A DNA stretch of 64,000 bases from Bacteroidales bacterium (GTDB taxonomy: Bacteria; Bacteroidota; Bacteroidia; Bacteroidales; Paludibacteraceae), in NCBI GenBank assembly GCA_004557405.1, contig SFDZ01000009.1:1-64000 (forward strand), written 5' to 3'. A program made the translations under genes and the position numbers. This document shows positions 16,267-25,757 of this stretch, in pieces (position 1 is the first letter of the stretch; every line of letters begins with the position of its first letter). The notes below the pieces were generated by a model. It saw only the letters and a program-made list of their open reading frames with translations, was not told where the DNA came from and made no database searches.

Positions 16267-17568
16267 ATGATGGAGGATTGTTGTCAAATGAGTGTACTAT
16301 GGATGATTGTGGGCGTTGTGGCGGGATTTGCCGCAGGCTTTGTGTTGGCTTTTCTGATACAAAAAAGCAAGCAGGCGTTGTTGGCTGCGCAAATGGCGTC
16401 GGCACAGACGGAAAAGGATAATGCAGCGACCGAATTGGAAAAAATGCGTGCCGAATTGGCAACCAAAATGGTGGAACAAGCCACAACGGTCACCAAAATG
16501 GAAGGCCTGAAAGAGCAGTTGGCCGAACAAAAACAGGCGATGGCCGACCTGCAAAAACGCCTGACAACTGAGTTCGAAAATATGGCCAACCGCATTCTGA
16601 AAGAGCGTGCCGCCGAACTGTCGGAAACGAGCAAAAAAGACCTTGGCGCCATACTGAATCCGCTGAAGGACAATATTGCCGAGTTCAAACAGCAGGTGCG
16701 CGAGGCCTATTCCCTCGAAATGCGCGACAAAGCCGGCCTACGCGAACAACTGAAACTGCTGACCGAACAAAATGCCCGCATCAGCGACGAGGCCAACAAC
16801 CTGACCAAAGCCCTGAAAGGCGATGTGAAACAGCAGGGTAATTGGGGCGAAATTGTCTTGGAACGCGTGCTCGAAATGTCGGGCTTGCACATAGGACGAG
16901 AGTTCGAGCGCGAGGCCGTTTCCAAAGACGACAGCGATGCCAACAAGCGACCCGATGTGATTGTTCATCTTCCTGATAATAAGCACGTTGTGATTGACTC
17001 GAAAGTGTCGCTGGTGGCTTACGATCGCTTGGTAAATGCGCCTGACAATGCCGCGTACGAAATGGCCTTGAAAGAACAAGTGGCTTCGTTGAAAAAACAT
17101 GTGAATGAATTGGCAGCAAAAAATTATCCCAATCTGCCGGGACTGAATGCACCCGATTTTGTGCTGATGTTTGTGCCGATCGAGGCGATGTTCTCGGTGG
17201 CTGTCGATGCCGACAAAAACCTGTTTGCGTATGCGTGGGAGAAAAAAATTGTCATCGTCAGCCCGACAACGCTGCTGGCTACTTTGCGTACCATAGCAAG
17301 CATCTGGCAACAGGAAAATCAGACGAAAAATGCGTTCGAAATAGCACGACTTGGTGGCGTTTTGTACGACAAAATGGTCGGTTTTATCGACGATTTTCAG
17401 AAAATAAAACGCAGTTTGGATGCCGCCGACAAAGCCTACAACGATGCTCTCGGCAAAATGAGTACAGGCAAAGGCAATATGCTGAATACGGCAACACGTA
17501 TCAAAGAACTTGGCGCAAAGGCCGGTAAAACGATACCGCAAAATTTATTGCAGGACGCAGGAGAATGA
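16267..17568 (+). CDS. rmuC: DNA recombination protein RmuC
   Basis: The 433-residue protein has an N-terminal membrane segment (VLWMIVGVVAGFAAGFVLAFLI), a coiled coil at about 35-175, and the RmuC domain with NWGEIVLERVLEMSGL, VIVHLPDNKHVVIDSKVSL and VSPTTLLATLRTIASIWQQENQ. RmuC is a predicted nuclease-fold protein that limits recombination at inverted repeats in Escherichia coli. Two starts are possible, ATG 16267 and the in-frame ATG at 16288 (MSVLWM), which gives a cleaner membrane segment. The next gene overlaps its stop codon by 4 nt. Confidence 0.94.
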   Translation: MMEDCCQMSVLWMIVGVVAGFAAGFVLAFLIQKSKQALLAAQMASAQTEKDNAATELEKMRAELATKMVEQATTVTKMEGLKEQLAEQKQAMADLQKRLTTEFENMANRILKERAAELSETSKKDLGAILNPLKDNIAEFKQQVREAYSLEMRDKAGLREQLKLLTEQNARISDEANNLTKALKGDVKQQGNWGEIVLERVLEMSGLHIGREFEREAVSKDDSDANKRPDVIVHLPDNKHVVIDSKVSLVAYDRLVNAPDNAAYEMALKEQVASLKKHVNELAAKNYPNLPGLNAPDFVLMFVPIEAMFSVAVDADKNLFAYAWEKKIVIVSPTTLLATLRTIASIWQQENQTKNAFEIARLGGVLYDKMVGFIDDFQKIKRSLDAADKAYNDALGKMSTGKGNMLNTATRIKELGAKAGKTIPQNLLQDAGE

Positions 17569-17897
17569 AACGTATAGCATTGATATTCATTGTGTTGATG
17601 TCGGTGGCGGTTGGCGCAAAGGCGCAGCCGGCGCGTGTGCCTGCCGTGCGCGAACCCATCGAAGTGATACAGCCCGACAGCACGCTGTTGACGGTGTTGT
17701 TGCATGGCGACGAGTGGAAACATTGGCGCACAACCATCGATGGCTTTGTCGTCGAACAAGATGATAAAGGCTTTTATCGTTATGTTGTAGTTACAACAAA
17801 GGGCAAACAGCGCGTGGGATGCCGTGTGGCGCACAATCCGGCCGACCGTTCGAAGTGCGAACAAAAATATGTATCAAAAAAAGGTGTTAAACGCTAA
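17565..17897 (+). CDS. Stand-alone M6-protease-propeptide-like secreted protein
   Basis: The 110-residue protein has a signal peptide (MKRIALIFIVLMSVAVGAKA) and a body (VIQPDSTLLTVLLHGDEWKHWRTTIDGFVVEQDDKGFYRYVVV) that matches the N-terminal pro-region of the next gene, where VVSVAQADGTTLQVRLHGDEYFHYVTTADGYLL occurs. It then stops with no catalytic domain. It overlaps rmuC by 4 nt (ATGA) and ends 12 nt before the protease. It may be an inhibitor or folding helper acting in trans, or the remnant of a duplicated protease. The signal peptide and intact reading frame argue that it is expressed. Confidence 0.75.
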   Translation: MKRIALIFIVLMSVAVGAKAQPARVPAVREPIEVIQPDSTLLTVLLHGDEWKHWRTTIDGFVVEQDDKGFYRYVVVTTKGKQRVGCRVAHNPADRSKCEQKYVSKKGVKR

Positions 17898-17909
17898 ACA
17901 AATGATGCG

Positions 17910-20486
17910 ATGAAAAAACTATTTATGTTGTGTGGCTGCATGATGTATGTGTGTGTGGCGTTGTTGGCTGTGCCGGCTATGCGTAATGTGGTGTCGGTGG
18001 CACAAGCGGACGGCACTACGCTGCAGGTGCGCTTGCACGGCGATGAGTATTTTCATTATGTTACTACGGCCGATGGCTATTTGTTGCAGAAGAATAGGAC
18101 CGGCGTATATGAATATGGTGTGATAGATGTGGCGTCCGACACGGCGCGCTTGTCGGGCATCGCAGCGCACAATGTCGGTCGGCGTACGGCAGCCGAATTG
18201 CAGTTCCTGAAATCGGTCGATGTGCAGGCGGTGTCGGCGTATGCGGCTCGCAAAAACAGGCAGGTGCGTGCGCAGAAATCGCCATTGTCGCATGGTGTCG
18301 CTAAAACGGTTGGCCATGTACAAAATGTGCCAAAAGGGTTGGTCATTCTTGTCGATTTGGCCGACCAAACACATACCAAAGGCGCATCAGCCCGGAGTTA
18401 TTTTGATGAGATGATGAATAAAAAAGGGTTTTCGGCCGATGGCGCCACCGGTTCGGTGCGCGACTATTTCGCAGCCTCGTCGCACGATGTCTATACGCCG
18501 CAGTTCGAGGTGGTCGGACCGTTCAAGGTGAGCAAAACAACCGCCTACTATGCCGGCCGAAACGGTTGGGATTATGTCTATCAGATGGTGAACGAAGCCT
18601 GCTCGTTGGCGTATGAAAGCGGTGTGTCGTTTGCCGACTACGACCTCGATGGTGACAAGGTGGTGGATTATGTCTATGTGATTTATGCCGGCTACAGTGC
18701 CGCCCAGCATGCCGAAAATGCCATTTGGCCACATTCGGCAAATCTGTCGATGTTTGATGTGAAGTCGGCTGATAGAACGTATGGCGGTTACACCATCGAC
18801 TTGTATGCGTGCGGATCGGAACTCGATGGTACATCGGGACAACACTTGGCCGGCATCGGCACATTCTGCCACGAATTCGGACATGTGATAGGTATGCCCG
18901 ATTACTACGATACGCAAGATAACCACAACGATGAAACCGTCGGGCGGTGGAATATCATGGACTACGGCTGCTACAACAACGATGGTCGCACGCCGCCGCT
19001 TTATTCGGCTTACGATTGTTTCTACATGGGTTGGACAACGCCCACACTGATGAACTCGCCCGAAAATGTAACGCTGGAACCGTTGGCCGCATCGCATCAG
19101 ACACGCGTGGTAACCGCCAACGGCACTATGCCCGTTGCCACCACGGCGACGAATATGTGGTTTTTCGAAAATCGGCAGCAGCAGGGATGGGACGCCTATT
19201 TGCCCGGACATGGTTTGCTGGTAACGAAAGTGAAATACAATGCGAAGGCATGGCAACAGAATATCGTCAATACAAAGTCCGAAATGTACTTCGACATTCA
19301 GGAAGCCGCCGGCAAAAAATCGTTTTATGGCAACGATACCGACCCCTTCCCCGGCGCGAAAAAAGTAACCTCCTATGTACCGGTCGGAAAATACGATCTG
19401 TCTGATATTCAGGAGCATGACGGCGTGGTGTCGTTCAAATTTATGGGCGGTGCCGATTGCCCTTATCGCCACGAATGCCTCACCGAACATTGCCAAATAG
19501 TGTCCGAAACGGCATGTACGGCCGAAGGCGAATCGTATGTCGTCAAATTATGCCCCGATTTTGGCTACGAACTGCTACTCGACGATGACCACTTTATCGT
19601 TATGATGGGCGATGCCGATTTGACGCCGGGCGACGATTATGCGTTTGCCGATAGCGTGCTTACCGTGCCGAACGTAACCGGATGCGTGTCGGTCTATGCG
19701 GTGGCAACTCAGCGCACGGTGGACGGTTGTGTGGCGCTGTGTTACGATTTGGTCGAAGGTGTTGTTCCGCAAAATGGGTCGGTCGAAAATCGATATATCG
19801 CTAAAAATGAGCCGTTTACCGAAGTTTGGCTGGCTGATGAATGTTACGAAACACTCACCGACGACAATCTGCTCGTGGAAGTGAAAGTTGGCGATGCCGA
19901 ACTGCCGACCGCTTATGATGTGGCCGATGGCCGATTGACTATTACGCTGTCGCCGACGCAACTTACTGATAATGTGTCGATTGCTATTCTCGCAACGGCA
20001 CAACCTACGGTTTATTTCGATGGCGAACATTGCGCTTTGAACGGTGCCTTGTGCGTTGGGCGCGACAGCACCTATTCGGCCACCATCACCACGGATGTCG
20101 GTTACCGTTTGACGGCTGACAATTTGATGATAACCATGGATGATGACGATTTGGAACTTGGCGAAGATTTCACGTTCCGTAACGGGCTGCTCACCATTCG
20201 CAAGGTCGATGGCGACATCGAAATTGTGGCCATAGCGACTTCGATGCCATCGGCACTGCCCGAAATGGCGGAGTCGGAACCTGTGGCTGCCGTGTGTGGC
20301 GATGTGTTGCGCATCGAACATCTGCCGCAACAGGCGCAAGTGTTGTTGTGCGATGCTGTCGGGCGTGTTTTGCTGACTATGTGCGCATCGGCGTCCGAAG
20401 TGTCGTGCCCGTTGCCTGATGCCGGCCTCTATTTGGTGCAAATACAATGTGGTAGCGATATGAAGGTGTTGAAAATTATAAGATGA
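17910..20486 (+). CDS. Secreted M6 family metalloprotease with a type IX sorting domain
   Basis: The 858-residue protein has a signal peptide, a pro-region (about 27-115), and an M6 (immune inhibitor A-like) zinc protease domain. DYDLDGDKVVDYVYVIYAG is at 243-261 and the zinc site HEFGHVIGMPD starts at residue 321 (His321, Glu322, His325). Three beta-rich repeats of about 85 residues follow (about 530-780), each with the pattern of a strand pair and a xGDADL or similar turn. The C-terminus (VLLCDAVGRVLLTM...AGLYLVQIQCGSDMKVLKIIR) is a type A sorting domain, so export to the cell surface is expected. The downstream relA-like gene overlaps by 4 nt. Confidence 0.9.
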   Translation: MKKLFMLCGCMMYVCVALLAVPAMRNVVSVAQADGTTLQVRLHGDEYFHYVTTADGYLLQKNRTGVYEYGVIDVASDTARLSGIAAHNVGRRTAAELQFLKSVDVQAVSAYAARKNRQVRAQKSPLSHGVAKTVGHVQNVPKGLVILVDLADQTHTKGASARSYFDEMMNKKGFSADGATGSVRDYFAASSHDVYTPQFEVVGPFKVSKTTAYYAGRNGWDYVYQMVNEACSLAYESGVSFADYDLDGDKVVDYVYVIYAGYSAAQHAENAIWPHSANLSMFDVKSADRTYGGYTIDLYACGSELDGTSGQHLAGIGTFCHEFGHVIGMPDYYDTQDNHNDETVGRWNIMDYGCYNNDGRTPPLYSAYDCFYMGWTTPTLMNSPENVTLEPLAASHQTRVVTANGTMPVATTATNMWFFENRQQQGWDAYLPGHGLLVTKVKYNAKAWQQNIVNTKSEMYFDIQEAAGKKSFYGNDTDPFPGAKKVTSYVPVGKYDLSDIQEHDGVVSFKFMGGADCPYRHECLTEHCQIVSETACTAEGESYVVKLCPDFGYELLLDDDHFIVMMGDADLTPGDDYAFADSVLTVPNVTGCVSVYAVATQRTVDGCVALCYDLVEGVVPQNGSVENRYIAKNEPFTEVWLADECYETLTDDNLLVEVKVGDAELPTAYDVADGRLTITLSPTQLTDNVSIAILATAQPTVYFDGEHCALNGALCVGRDSTYSATITTDVGYRLTADNLMITMDDDDLELGEDFTFRNGLLTIRKVDGDIEIVAIATSMPSALPEMAESEPVAAVCGDVLRIEHLPQQAQVLLCDAVGRVLLTMCASASEVSCPLPDAGLYLVQIQCGSDMKVLKIIR

Positions 20487-22657
20487 GAAAGATTATGAAT
20501 GAGGTGTTAATGACTTGTTATCGCCAAGCCGTTTGCGAATTGCGCGAGGCTTATGCTCCGGCCGATTGGCATCGACTGCGCAATGCCGTAGTAGAGGCTG
20601 TGCGGTCGGGCGTGCTGTCGGACGAACGCTTGCAGCAAACGGTTGGAACTGCCGTATTGGCGCATCGCGAGATTGCGCTCGGACATCACGGCATCAGTGC
20701 CATCGTATTGTACGCTCTGTTGGTCGAGGGTGCCATCACCATGGAAAAAATAGAATCCGACTATGGCGCATCGACAACAACCATCGTGCGTGGCCTGCAG
20801 AAAGCGTACGGCTTGTACGAACGAAACGTGGCGGTCGATACCGAAAATTTTCGTAAGTTGTTGATTTCCTTTGCCGAAGATGTGCGAGTCATTATGATTA
20901 TGATTGTGGAACGCTTGGCCACTATGCGCGCGTTGGACAAGTACGAACCCGATGCACAACAAAAAATTGCCCGCGAAGTATCGTATCTCTATGCACCGTT
21001 GGCGCATCGCATGGGCTTGTATGCCATCAAAACCGAGTTGGAAGATTTGTCGCTCAAATATACATCGTACGACATCTACAAGGAGATAGCCTACAAACTG
21101 AACGAAACCAAACGTTCGCGCGATGCCTACATCACACAGTTTATCGAGCCGGTCAAAAAAGCGCTTGAAGCACAGGGACTTACGTTTTCCATCAAAGGTC
21201 GCACCAAATCCATACATTCCATCTGGAACAAAATGCGCAAACAGCAAGTGCCGTTCGAAAAAGTGTACGATTTGTTTGCCATCCGCGTGATTATCGATTG
21301 TCCCGAAGAACAGGAAAAAGCCGCTTGCTGGCAGGCATTTTCGGTGGTTACCAATATGTATTCGTACAACATCAACCGCCTGCGCGATTGGATTTCGGCA
21401 CCCAAACCCAATGGCTACGAAAGTTTGCACGTTACCGTGATGGGACCGCAAGGCAAATGGGTCGAGGTGCAAATACGCACCAAACGGATGGACGAAGTGG
21501 CCGAAAAAGGCGTGGCAGCGCATTGGAAATACAAAGGCATCAAAAGCGACTCGTCGAAAATGGACGAATGGCTGAAAAACCTGCGCGAAATTCTCGAAAG
21601 TTCGGCCGATGCCACCGATAGCGAAGTCATCAACGAGTTCAAAATGCAACTCTACGACGACGATGTGTTCGTGTTTACACCCAAAGGCGACCTGCACAAC
21701 CTGCCCAAAGGCGCCACCGTGCTCGATTTCGCCTTCTCGATTCACACCTCCATTGGCGCACATTGCATGGGCGCTGTGGTCAACGACAAACACGTCTCGT
21801 TCAAATATGTGCTCCAAAACGGCGACCAAATCTCGGTGCTGACATCGCCAAATCAAACGCCCAAAAACGATTGGATTAACTATGTGGTTACCACGCGCGC
21901 ACGCACCAAAATTCGCCAAAGTATCAAGGACATAGAACACAAAGATGCCGAAGACGGACGCGAAATCCTGTGGCGGCGATTGAAAAACTGGAAAATAGAA
22001 GTAACCGATGGCGAAGTAACGCGCTTGTCGAAAAAAATGGGCTACAAAACCCTTACCGACTTCTATGTGGCCATTCATAACGGCAAAATCAACGTGCTGA
22101 CACTGCGCGACAAACTCACCGAACCCGACGAAACGCCCGATACGGCGCAACATTCGGCCGGAACGTTCACTGCCGAAACCGAACTGCAACGCATCTCGTC
22201 GCAGGGCGATGCGCTCGTCATCGACCGCAACCTGAAAAATGTCGATTACACCCTCGCAAAATGTTGTAACCCTATCTATGGCGACGACATTTTCGGATTT
22301 GTTACCATCAACAACGGCATCAAAATCCACCGCAAAAACTGCCCGAACGCCCCGCAAATGATCGAAAAATTTGGTTACCGCATCGTCAACGCACGCTGGA
22401 GCGGACAACAAAATGCCGGCGGCGAATATCCCATCACGTTGCGCATCATCGGACACGACGACATCGGCATCGTTACAAACATCACCTCCGTCATTACGAA
22501 AGAAAATAACGTGAATATGCGCTCGATATCAGTCGATTCGCACGACGGATTGTTCGAGGGAAACATCACCGTGATGGTCAAAGAGGTCGGACAGTTGGAG
22601 CAACTGATGCGAAAAATTCGTGCCATCAAAGGCGTAAAACAAGTGTTGCGGAGTTAA
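20483..22657 (+). CDS. relA: RelA/SpoT family (p)ppGpp synthetase with a degenerate hydrolase domain
   Basis: The 724-residue protein has the long RelA/SpoT layout: HD region (about 50-180), synthetase (about 210-340: IKGRTKSIHSIWNKM, WISAPKPNGYESLHVTVMGPQ, VEVQIRTKRMDEVAEKG), TGS (about 393-455), a zinc-finger/CC region (NVDYTLAKCCNPIYGDDIFGFV) and ACT. In the HD domain the canonical LLHDVVEDT is LLVEGAITM and ADRLHNMR is VERLATMR, so the metal-binding His, Asp and Asn are lost. Hydrolysis of (p)ppGpp is therefore not expected, and the protein should act as a RelA-like synthetase. A separate bifunctional enzyme is probably elsewhere. The ATG overlaps the protease stop. Confidence 0.93.
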   Translation: MRKIMNEVLMTCYRQAVCELREAYAPADWHRLRNAVVEAVRSGVLSDERLQQTVGTAVLAHREIALGHHGISAIVLYALLVEGAITMEKIESDYGASTTTIVRGLQKAYGLYERNVAVDTENFRKLLISFAEDVRVIMIMIVERLATMRALDKYEPDAQQKIAREVSYLYAPLAHRMGLYAIKTELEDLSLKYTSYDIYKEIAYKLNETKRSRDAYITQFIEPVKKALEAQGLTFSIKGRTKSIHSIWNKMRKQQVPFEKVYDLFAIRVIIDCPEEQEKAACWQAFSVVTNMYSYNINRLRDWISAPKPNGYESLHVTVMGPQGKWVEVQIRTKRMDEVAEKGVAAHWKYKGIKSDSSKMDEWLKNLREILESSADATDSEVINEFKMQLYDDDVFVFTPKGDLHNLPKGATVLDFAFSIHTSIGAHCMGAVVNDKHVSFKYVLQNGDQISVLTSPNQTPKNDWINYVVTTRARTKIRQSIKDIEHKDAEDGREILWRRLKNWKIEVTDGEVTRLSKKMGYKTLTDFYVAIHNGKINVLTLRDKLTEPDETPDTAQHSAGTFTAETELQRISSQGDALVIDRNLKNVDYTLAKCCNPIYGDDIFGFVTINNGIKIHRKNCPNAPQMIEKFGYRIVNARWSGQQNAGGEYPITLRIIGHDDIGIVTNITSVITKENNVNMRSISVDSHDGLFEGNITVMVKEVGQLEQLMRKIRAIKGVKQVLRS

Positions 22658-22674
22658 ACGAAATCAAGCATAAA

Positions 22675-23919
22675 ATGAATTGCGAAATCATCAACATCGG
22701 CGACGAATTGCTGATAGGACAAGTCGTTAACACCAATGCCGCGTGGATGGCTGCCGAACTCGAAAAAAACAATGTGCATGTGGCGCACGTCGTAACCATT
22801 GCCGACGACCTCGACGACATCAAACTGTCGCTCGACACAGCTTGCCAACGCGCGCAAGTGGTCATCATCACCGGCGGACTTGGCCCCACCAAAGACGATA
22901 TCACAAAACAGGCTTTGTGCGAATATTTCGGCGCAAAACTCGTGTTGCACCAACCATCGTTCGACAATGTGGCCGATTTCTTTGCCAAACGCGGCTTGCC
23001 TTTTTCCGACGTCAATCGGATGCAGGGCATGGTGCCCGACTGCTGCGAAGCACTACTGAATAAAGTCGGAACCGCGCCCGGCATGTGGTTCGAACGCACC
23101 GACCGAATTGTCGTGTCGTTGCCCGGTGTGCCCTCCGAAATGCAATGGCTGATGACAACCTATGTGTTGCCAAAACTGCAACAACGCATGGGACACGAAG
23201 CCATACTGCACAAAACGATTCTGACGTGTGGCATCGGCGAATCGTTCTTGGCCGCAAAAATAGCGGATTGGGAGGACGCGCTGCCCCGAAATGTGCGTTT
23301 GGCCTATTTGCCCGATGCCGGAAAAGTGCGCCTGAGGCTCTCCGCTCATGGCGACAATCGCAACGCACTGCAACAACTATTGGATAGCGAGTTGCACAAA
23401 TTGCTCCCGCAAATTTCGGAATATATTTATGGCTACGACGACGACACTTTTGCATCGGTTGTCGGGCGATTGCTGCTGCAACGCCAACAAACGCTGGCAA
23501 CTGCCGAAAGTTGCACCGGCGGCACGCTCGCACACCGCATCACCGAAGTGGCGGGCGCATCGCAATACTACAAAGGTGGTGTTGTGAGTTACTCCAATGA
23601 ATTGAAAATGAACCTGTTGGGAGTTGGCCGCGAGACACTGAAAACGTATGGCGCCGTCAGCGAACAAACGGCGTGCGAAATGGCACTTGGCTGCCGCGAA
23701 CGTTTGCAAACAGATTTTGCCGTAGCCACCACGGGCATTGCCGGGCCAACCGGCGGCACCGACGAAAAACCGCTCGGAACGGTTTGGATTGCGGTAGCGA
23801 CTCCGCAAGGCGTGTCGGCTCAAAAATATGTGTTCCGCACCACGCGCGCGCAACATCAGGAACGCACCGCCAATCAAGCCTTATTCGATTTGTGGCAACG
23901 CCTGAAAACACTACAATAA
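22675..23919 (+). CDS. cinA: CinA family protein (nicotinamide-nucleotide amidohydrolase)
   Basis: The 414-residue protein has an N-terminal MoCF/COG1058 domain (IINIGDELLIGQVVNTNA and VIITGGLGPTKDDITKQAL) and a C-terminal CinA deamidase domain (ATAESCTGGTLAHRITEVAGASQYYKGGVVSYSN, TTGIAGPTGGTDEKPLGTVWIA). In other bacteria these domains act as ADP-ribose pyrophosphatase and NMN deamidase, linked to pyridine nucleotide recycling. Length is standard. It lies 17 nt after the relA-like gene and ends the operon at the bidirectional terminator. Confidence 0.94.
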   Translation: MNCEIINIGDELLIGQVVNTNAAWMAAELEKNNVHVAHVVTIADDLDDIKLSLDTACQRAQVVIITGGLGPTKDDITKQALCEYFGAKLVLHQPSFDNVADFFAKRGLPFSDVNRMQGMVPDCCEALLNKVGTAPGMWFERTDRIVVSLPGVPSEMQWLMTTYVLPKLQQRMGHEAILHKTILTCGIGESFLAAKIADWEDALPRNVRLAYLPDAGKVRLRLSAHGDNRNALQQLLDSELHKLLPQISEYIYGYDDDTFASVVGRLLLQRQQTLATAESCTGGTLAHRITEVAGASQYYKGGVVSYSNELKMNLLGVGRETLKTYGAVSEQTACEMALGCRERLQTDFAVATTGIAGPTGGTDEKPLGTVWIAVATPQGVSAQKYVFRTTRAQHQERTANQALFDLWQRLKTLQ

Positions 23920-23930
23920 CGCCGCACTAA

Positions 23931-23964
23931 AAAAAACGGCGAGCAACAAGTCTCGCCGTTTTTT
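23931..23964. terminator. Bidirectional terminator between cinA and the PepSY-like lipoprotein gene
   Basis: CGGCGAG (23937-23943) pairs with CTCGCCG (23952-23958) and is flanked by A6 and T6. It serves both converging genes. Confidence 0.88.
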
Positions 23965-23983
23965 GTTCTGTCGTTCGGTTACG

Positions 23984-24427
23984 TTAGTCGTCGATGCGCT
24001 TGAAATTGCCCTCTTTGTCGAACACAACATCAATGCCGGTGTTCAATTCCACAACATAATTGCGCGTGTTACGATCGATTTCGACAATGTATTGTCCGCT
24101 GAACCGCGTGTTAACGTAGTTCGCAATGCCGGCCGGAATGATGGCTTCCGGCACCGAATCGCGTTGGCAATCGACTTTGATCCATTCGCCGTTTTTGTCA
24201 AAATCGACTTCGTACAAATTGGTAAAATTGACATCGTAGGTAAATGACAAATTGTCATAATCTTTGACAATCAGAGCGATGTCTAAATTGCTAAAATGCT
24301 TATTGATAAACTGTTGCGCAATAGCGGGCAATTCGTCGAATACAATGGGTGTGTTGTTTTGTTCGCACGCCGTCAGGCTGGTAGTCAGCAGCAATGCCAT
24401 GACTAAATAGAGTGTTTTGTTTTTCAT
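23984..24427 (-). CDS. PepSY-like (DUF2874) lipoprotein
   Basis: The 147-residue protein starts at ATG 24427, which gives a lipoprotein signal (MKNKTLYLVMALLLTTSLTAC). The longer frame to 24493 lacks this and was rejected. The mature part has two similar units of about 60 residues: ELPAIAQQFINKHFSNLDI...YDVNFTNLYEVDFDKNGEW and IPAGIANYVNTRFSGQYI...YVVELNTGIDVVFDKEGNF. This is the DUF2874/PepSY-like pattern of Bacteroidota, a periplasmic or surface protein whose function is unknown. A 16-nt T tract lies about 100 nt upstream. Confidence 0.8.
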   Translation of the reverse strand: MKNKTLYLVMALLLTTSLTACEQNNTPIVFDELPAIAQQFINKHFSNLDIALIVKDYDNLSFTYDVNFTNLYEVDFDKNGEWIKVDCQRDSVPEAIIPAGIANYVNTRFSGQYIVEIDRNTRNYVVELNTGIDVVFDKEGNFKRIDD

Positions 24428-24530
24428 AATAAGAGTTTTTGTAAAGTGAATAAAAAGTATTATCATTATATAAATAAGCAAAAAGCGTGCCAAATAGACA
24501 GGTTCTGTTCGTGGAAAATATTTTTTTTTT

Positions 24531-24546
24531 TTTTTTATTCGCTGAT
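24531..24546. repeat. 16-nt poly-T tract between divergent genes
   Basis: A run of 16 T lies in the 236-nt gap between the leftward PepSY-like gene and the rightward DUF4837 gene. Long homopolymers are prone to slippage, but its position relative to either promoter is not established. Confidence 0.6.
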
Positions 24547-24626
24547 TATTAGCATTTTAAGATTATTTCTGTGGACCGATTTTGAAAAAAATGATTTTTT
24601 TATGCAGTGATATGCCGATTTTTAAG

Positions 24627-24634
24627 TATCTTTG
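24627..24634 (+). promoter_or_regulatory. -7 element of the DUF4837 gene promoter
   Basis: TATCTTTG lies 29 nt before the ATG at 24664. No good TTG is visible at the expected -33 distance (TTATG near 24600), so only the -7 box is supported. Confidence 0.5.
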
Positions 24635-24663
24635 TAAATTGTATTGTAAACAAGTTTTGTGGT

Positions 24664-25704
24664 ATGAAGAACAGCGTAATTAAATTGATCAAACACATGT
24701 GGTTGGTGGGCGTGTGCGTTGCGTGTGTGTCCTGCAATGGCGATACACTTTTGCCCAATGCAAGCGGCGCTGCCAACGAGTTGCTGGTGGTGATGGACGA
24801 TGCCGACTGGCGCACCGACGGCGGTCGGGCATTGTTCGATGTGCTGACGACCGACGTTCCGGCACTGCCGCAAGCCGAGCCAATGTTCGACATATCGCGC
24901 GTGTCGCACAGCCAATTCGACCAACTATTGCACCCGACGCGCAACATCGTGATGGTGCATGTCGATTCGACCCGATATACCAAAGCAACGCTGCGGCTGA
25001 CGCGCAACAAATGGGCACGCACGCAGGCTGTGGCTGTCATCACCACTGACAATGCCGCACATCTACAGCAACTGTTGCAACGCAGGCAACGTGTGTTAAT
25101 CGATTTTTTTGTCGATGCCGAACGCGAACGCCAAATCGACTATCTGAAACACAATATCAATAGCACGGCATTGCAAAAAGCATACAATAAATTCAACATC
25201 AAAATAGCCGTGCCGTCGAGCCTGAATAAATATAACGAAAGCGATGATTTCTTGTGGATATCGAACGGCAGCGGTACAGCACGTCAGGACATTGTGATTT
25301 ACTCCTATCCGTACACCAGCAAACAGCAACTGACGCGCGAAGCACTGATTGCCAAGCGCGATTCGGTGTTGTGCCGACACATTCCGGGCGCTTTCGAAGG
25401 CTCGTGCATGGGCACGGCGGTGGCCTACGAACCGCCATCGTTCGAGGAAATTTGGGTCGATAGCGCCTATTGCGCTCAAATGCGCGGATTGTGGGAGATG
25501 AAAAACGGCGAAACCATGGGCGGCCCGTTCATCAGCCATACGCGTTTGGACGAGTTGCATAATCGCTTGATTACCATCGAGGGATTTGTATTTGCCCCCG
25601 GACGCGACAAACGGAATTTGCTGCGGCAGGTCGAGGCGATGGTCTATTCCGTACAGATGCCGCAAGATGCGATGGCTATTACGGTGGTTGCCCCGCAACA
25701 ATAA
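24664..25704 (+). CDS. DUF4837 family lipoprotein
   Basis: The 346-residue protein starts at ATG 24664 with a lipoprotein signal ending VACVSC (about Cys24). An open frame from 24607 overlaps the promoter and was rejected. The sequence AANELLVVMDDADWRTDGGRALFDVLTTDVPALPQAEPMFDISRVSHSQF matches the Bacteroidota family DUF4837, which is nearly always an envelope lipoprotein of about 330-350 residues. Its biochemical role is unknown. It is followed by pdxA 53 nt downstream on the same strand. Confidence 0.85.
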   Translation: MKNSVIKLIKHMWLVGVCVACVSCNGDTLLPNASGAANELLVVMDDADWRTDGGRALFDVLTTDVPALPQAEPMFDISRVSHSQFDQLLHPTRNIVMVHVDSTRYTKATLRLTRNKWARTQAVAVITTDNAAHLQQLLQRRQRVLIDFFVDAERERQIDYLKHNINSTALQKAYNKFNIKIAVPSSLNKYNESDDFLWISNGSGTARQDIVIYSYPYTSKQQLTREALIAKRDSVLCRHIPGAFEGSCMGTAVAYEPPSFEEIWVDSAYCAQMRGLWEMKNGETMGGPFISHTRLDELHNRLITIEGFVFAPGRDKRNLLRQVEAMVYSVQMPQDAMAITVVAPQQ

Positions 25705-25757
25705 AAACGTAAATTTGAATTTATTCAAAATATAAGATTGAAAAATAATCGAATTAT

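Noticed and set aside
20507..22456. Long minus-strand ORF of 649 codons opposite the relA-like gene
   Set aside because: It is antisense to a clearly conserved gene, is rich in Phe, His and Val from codon mirroring, and shows no family motif.
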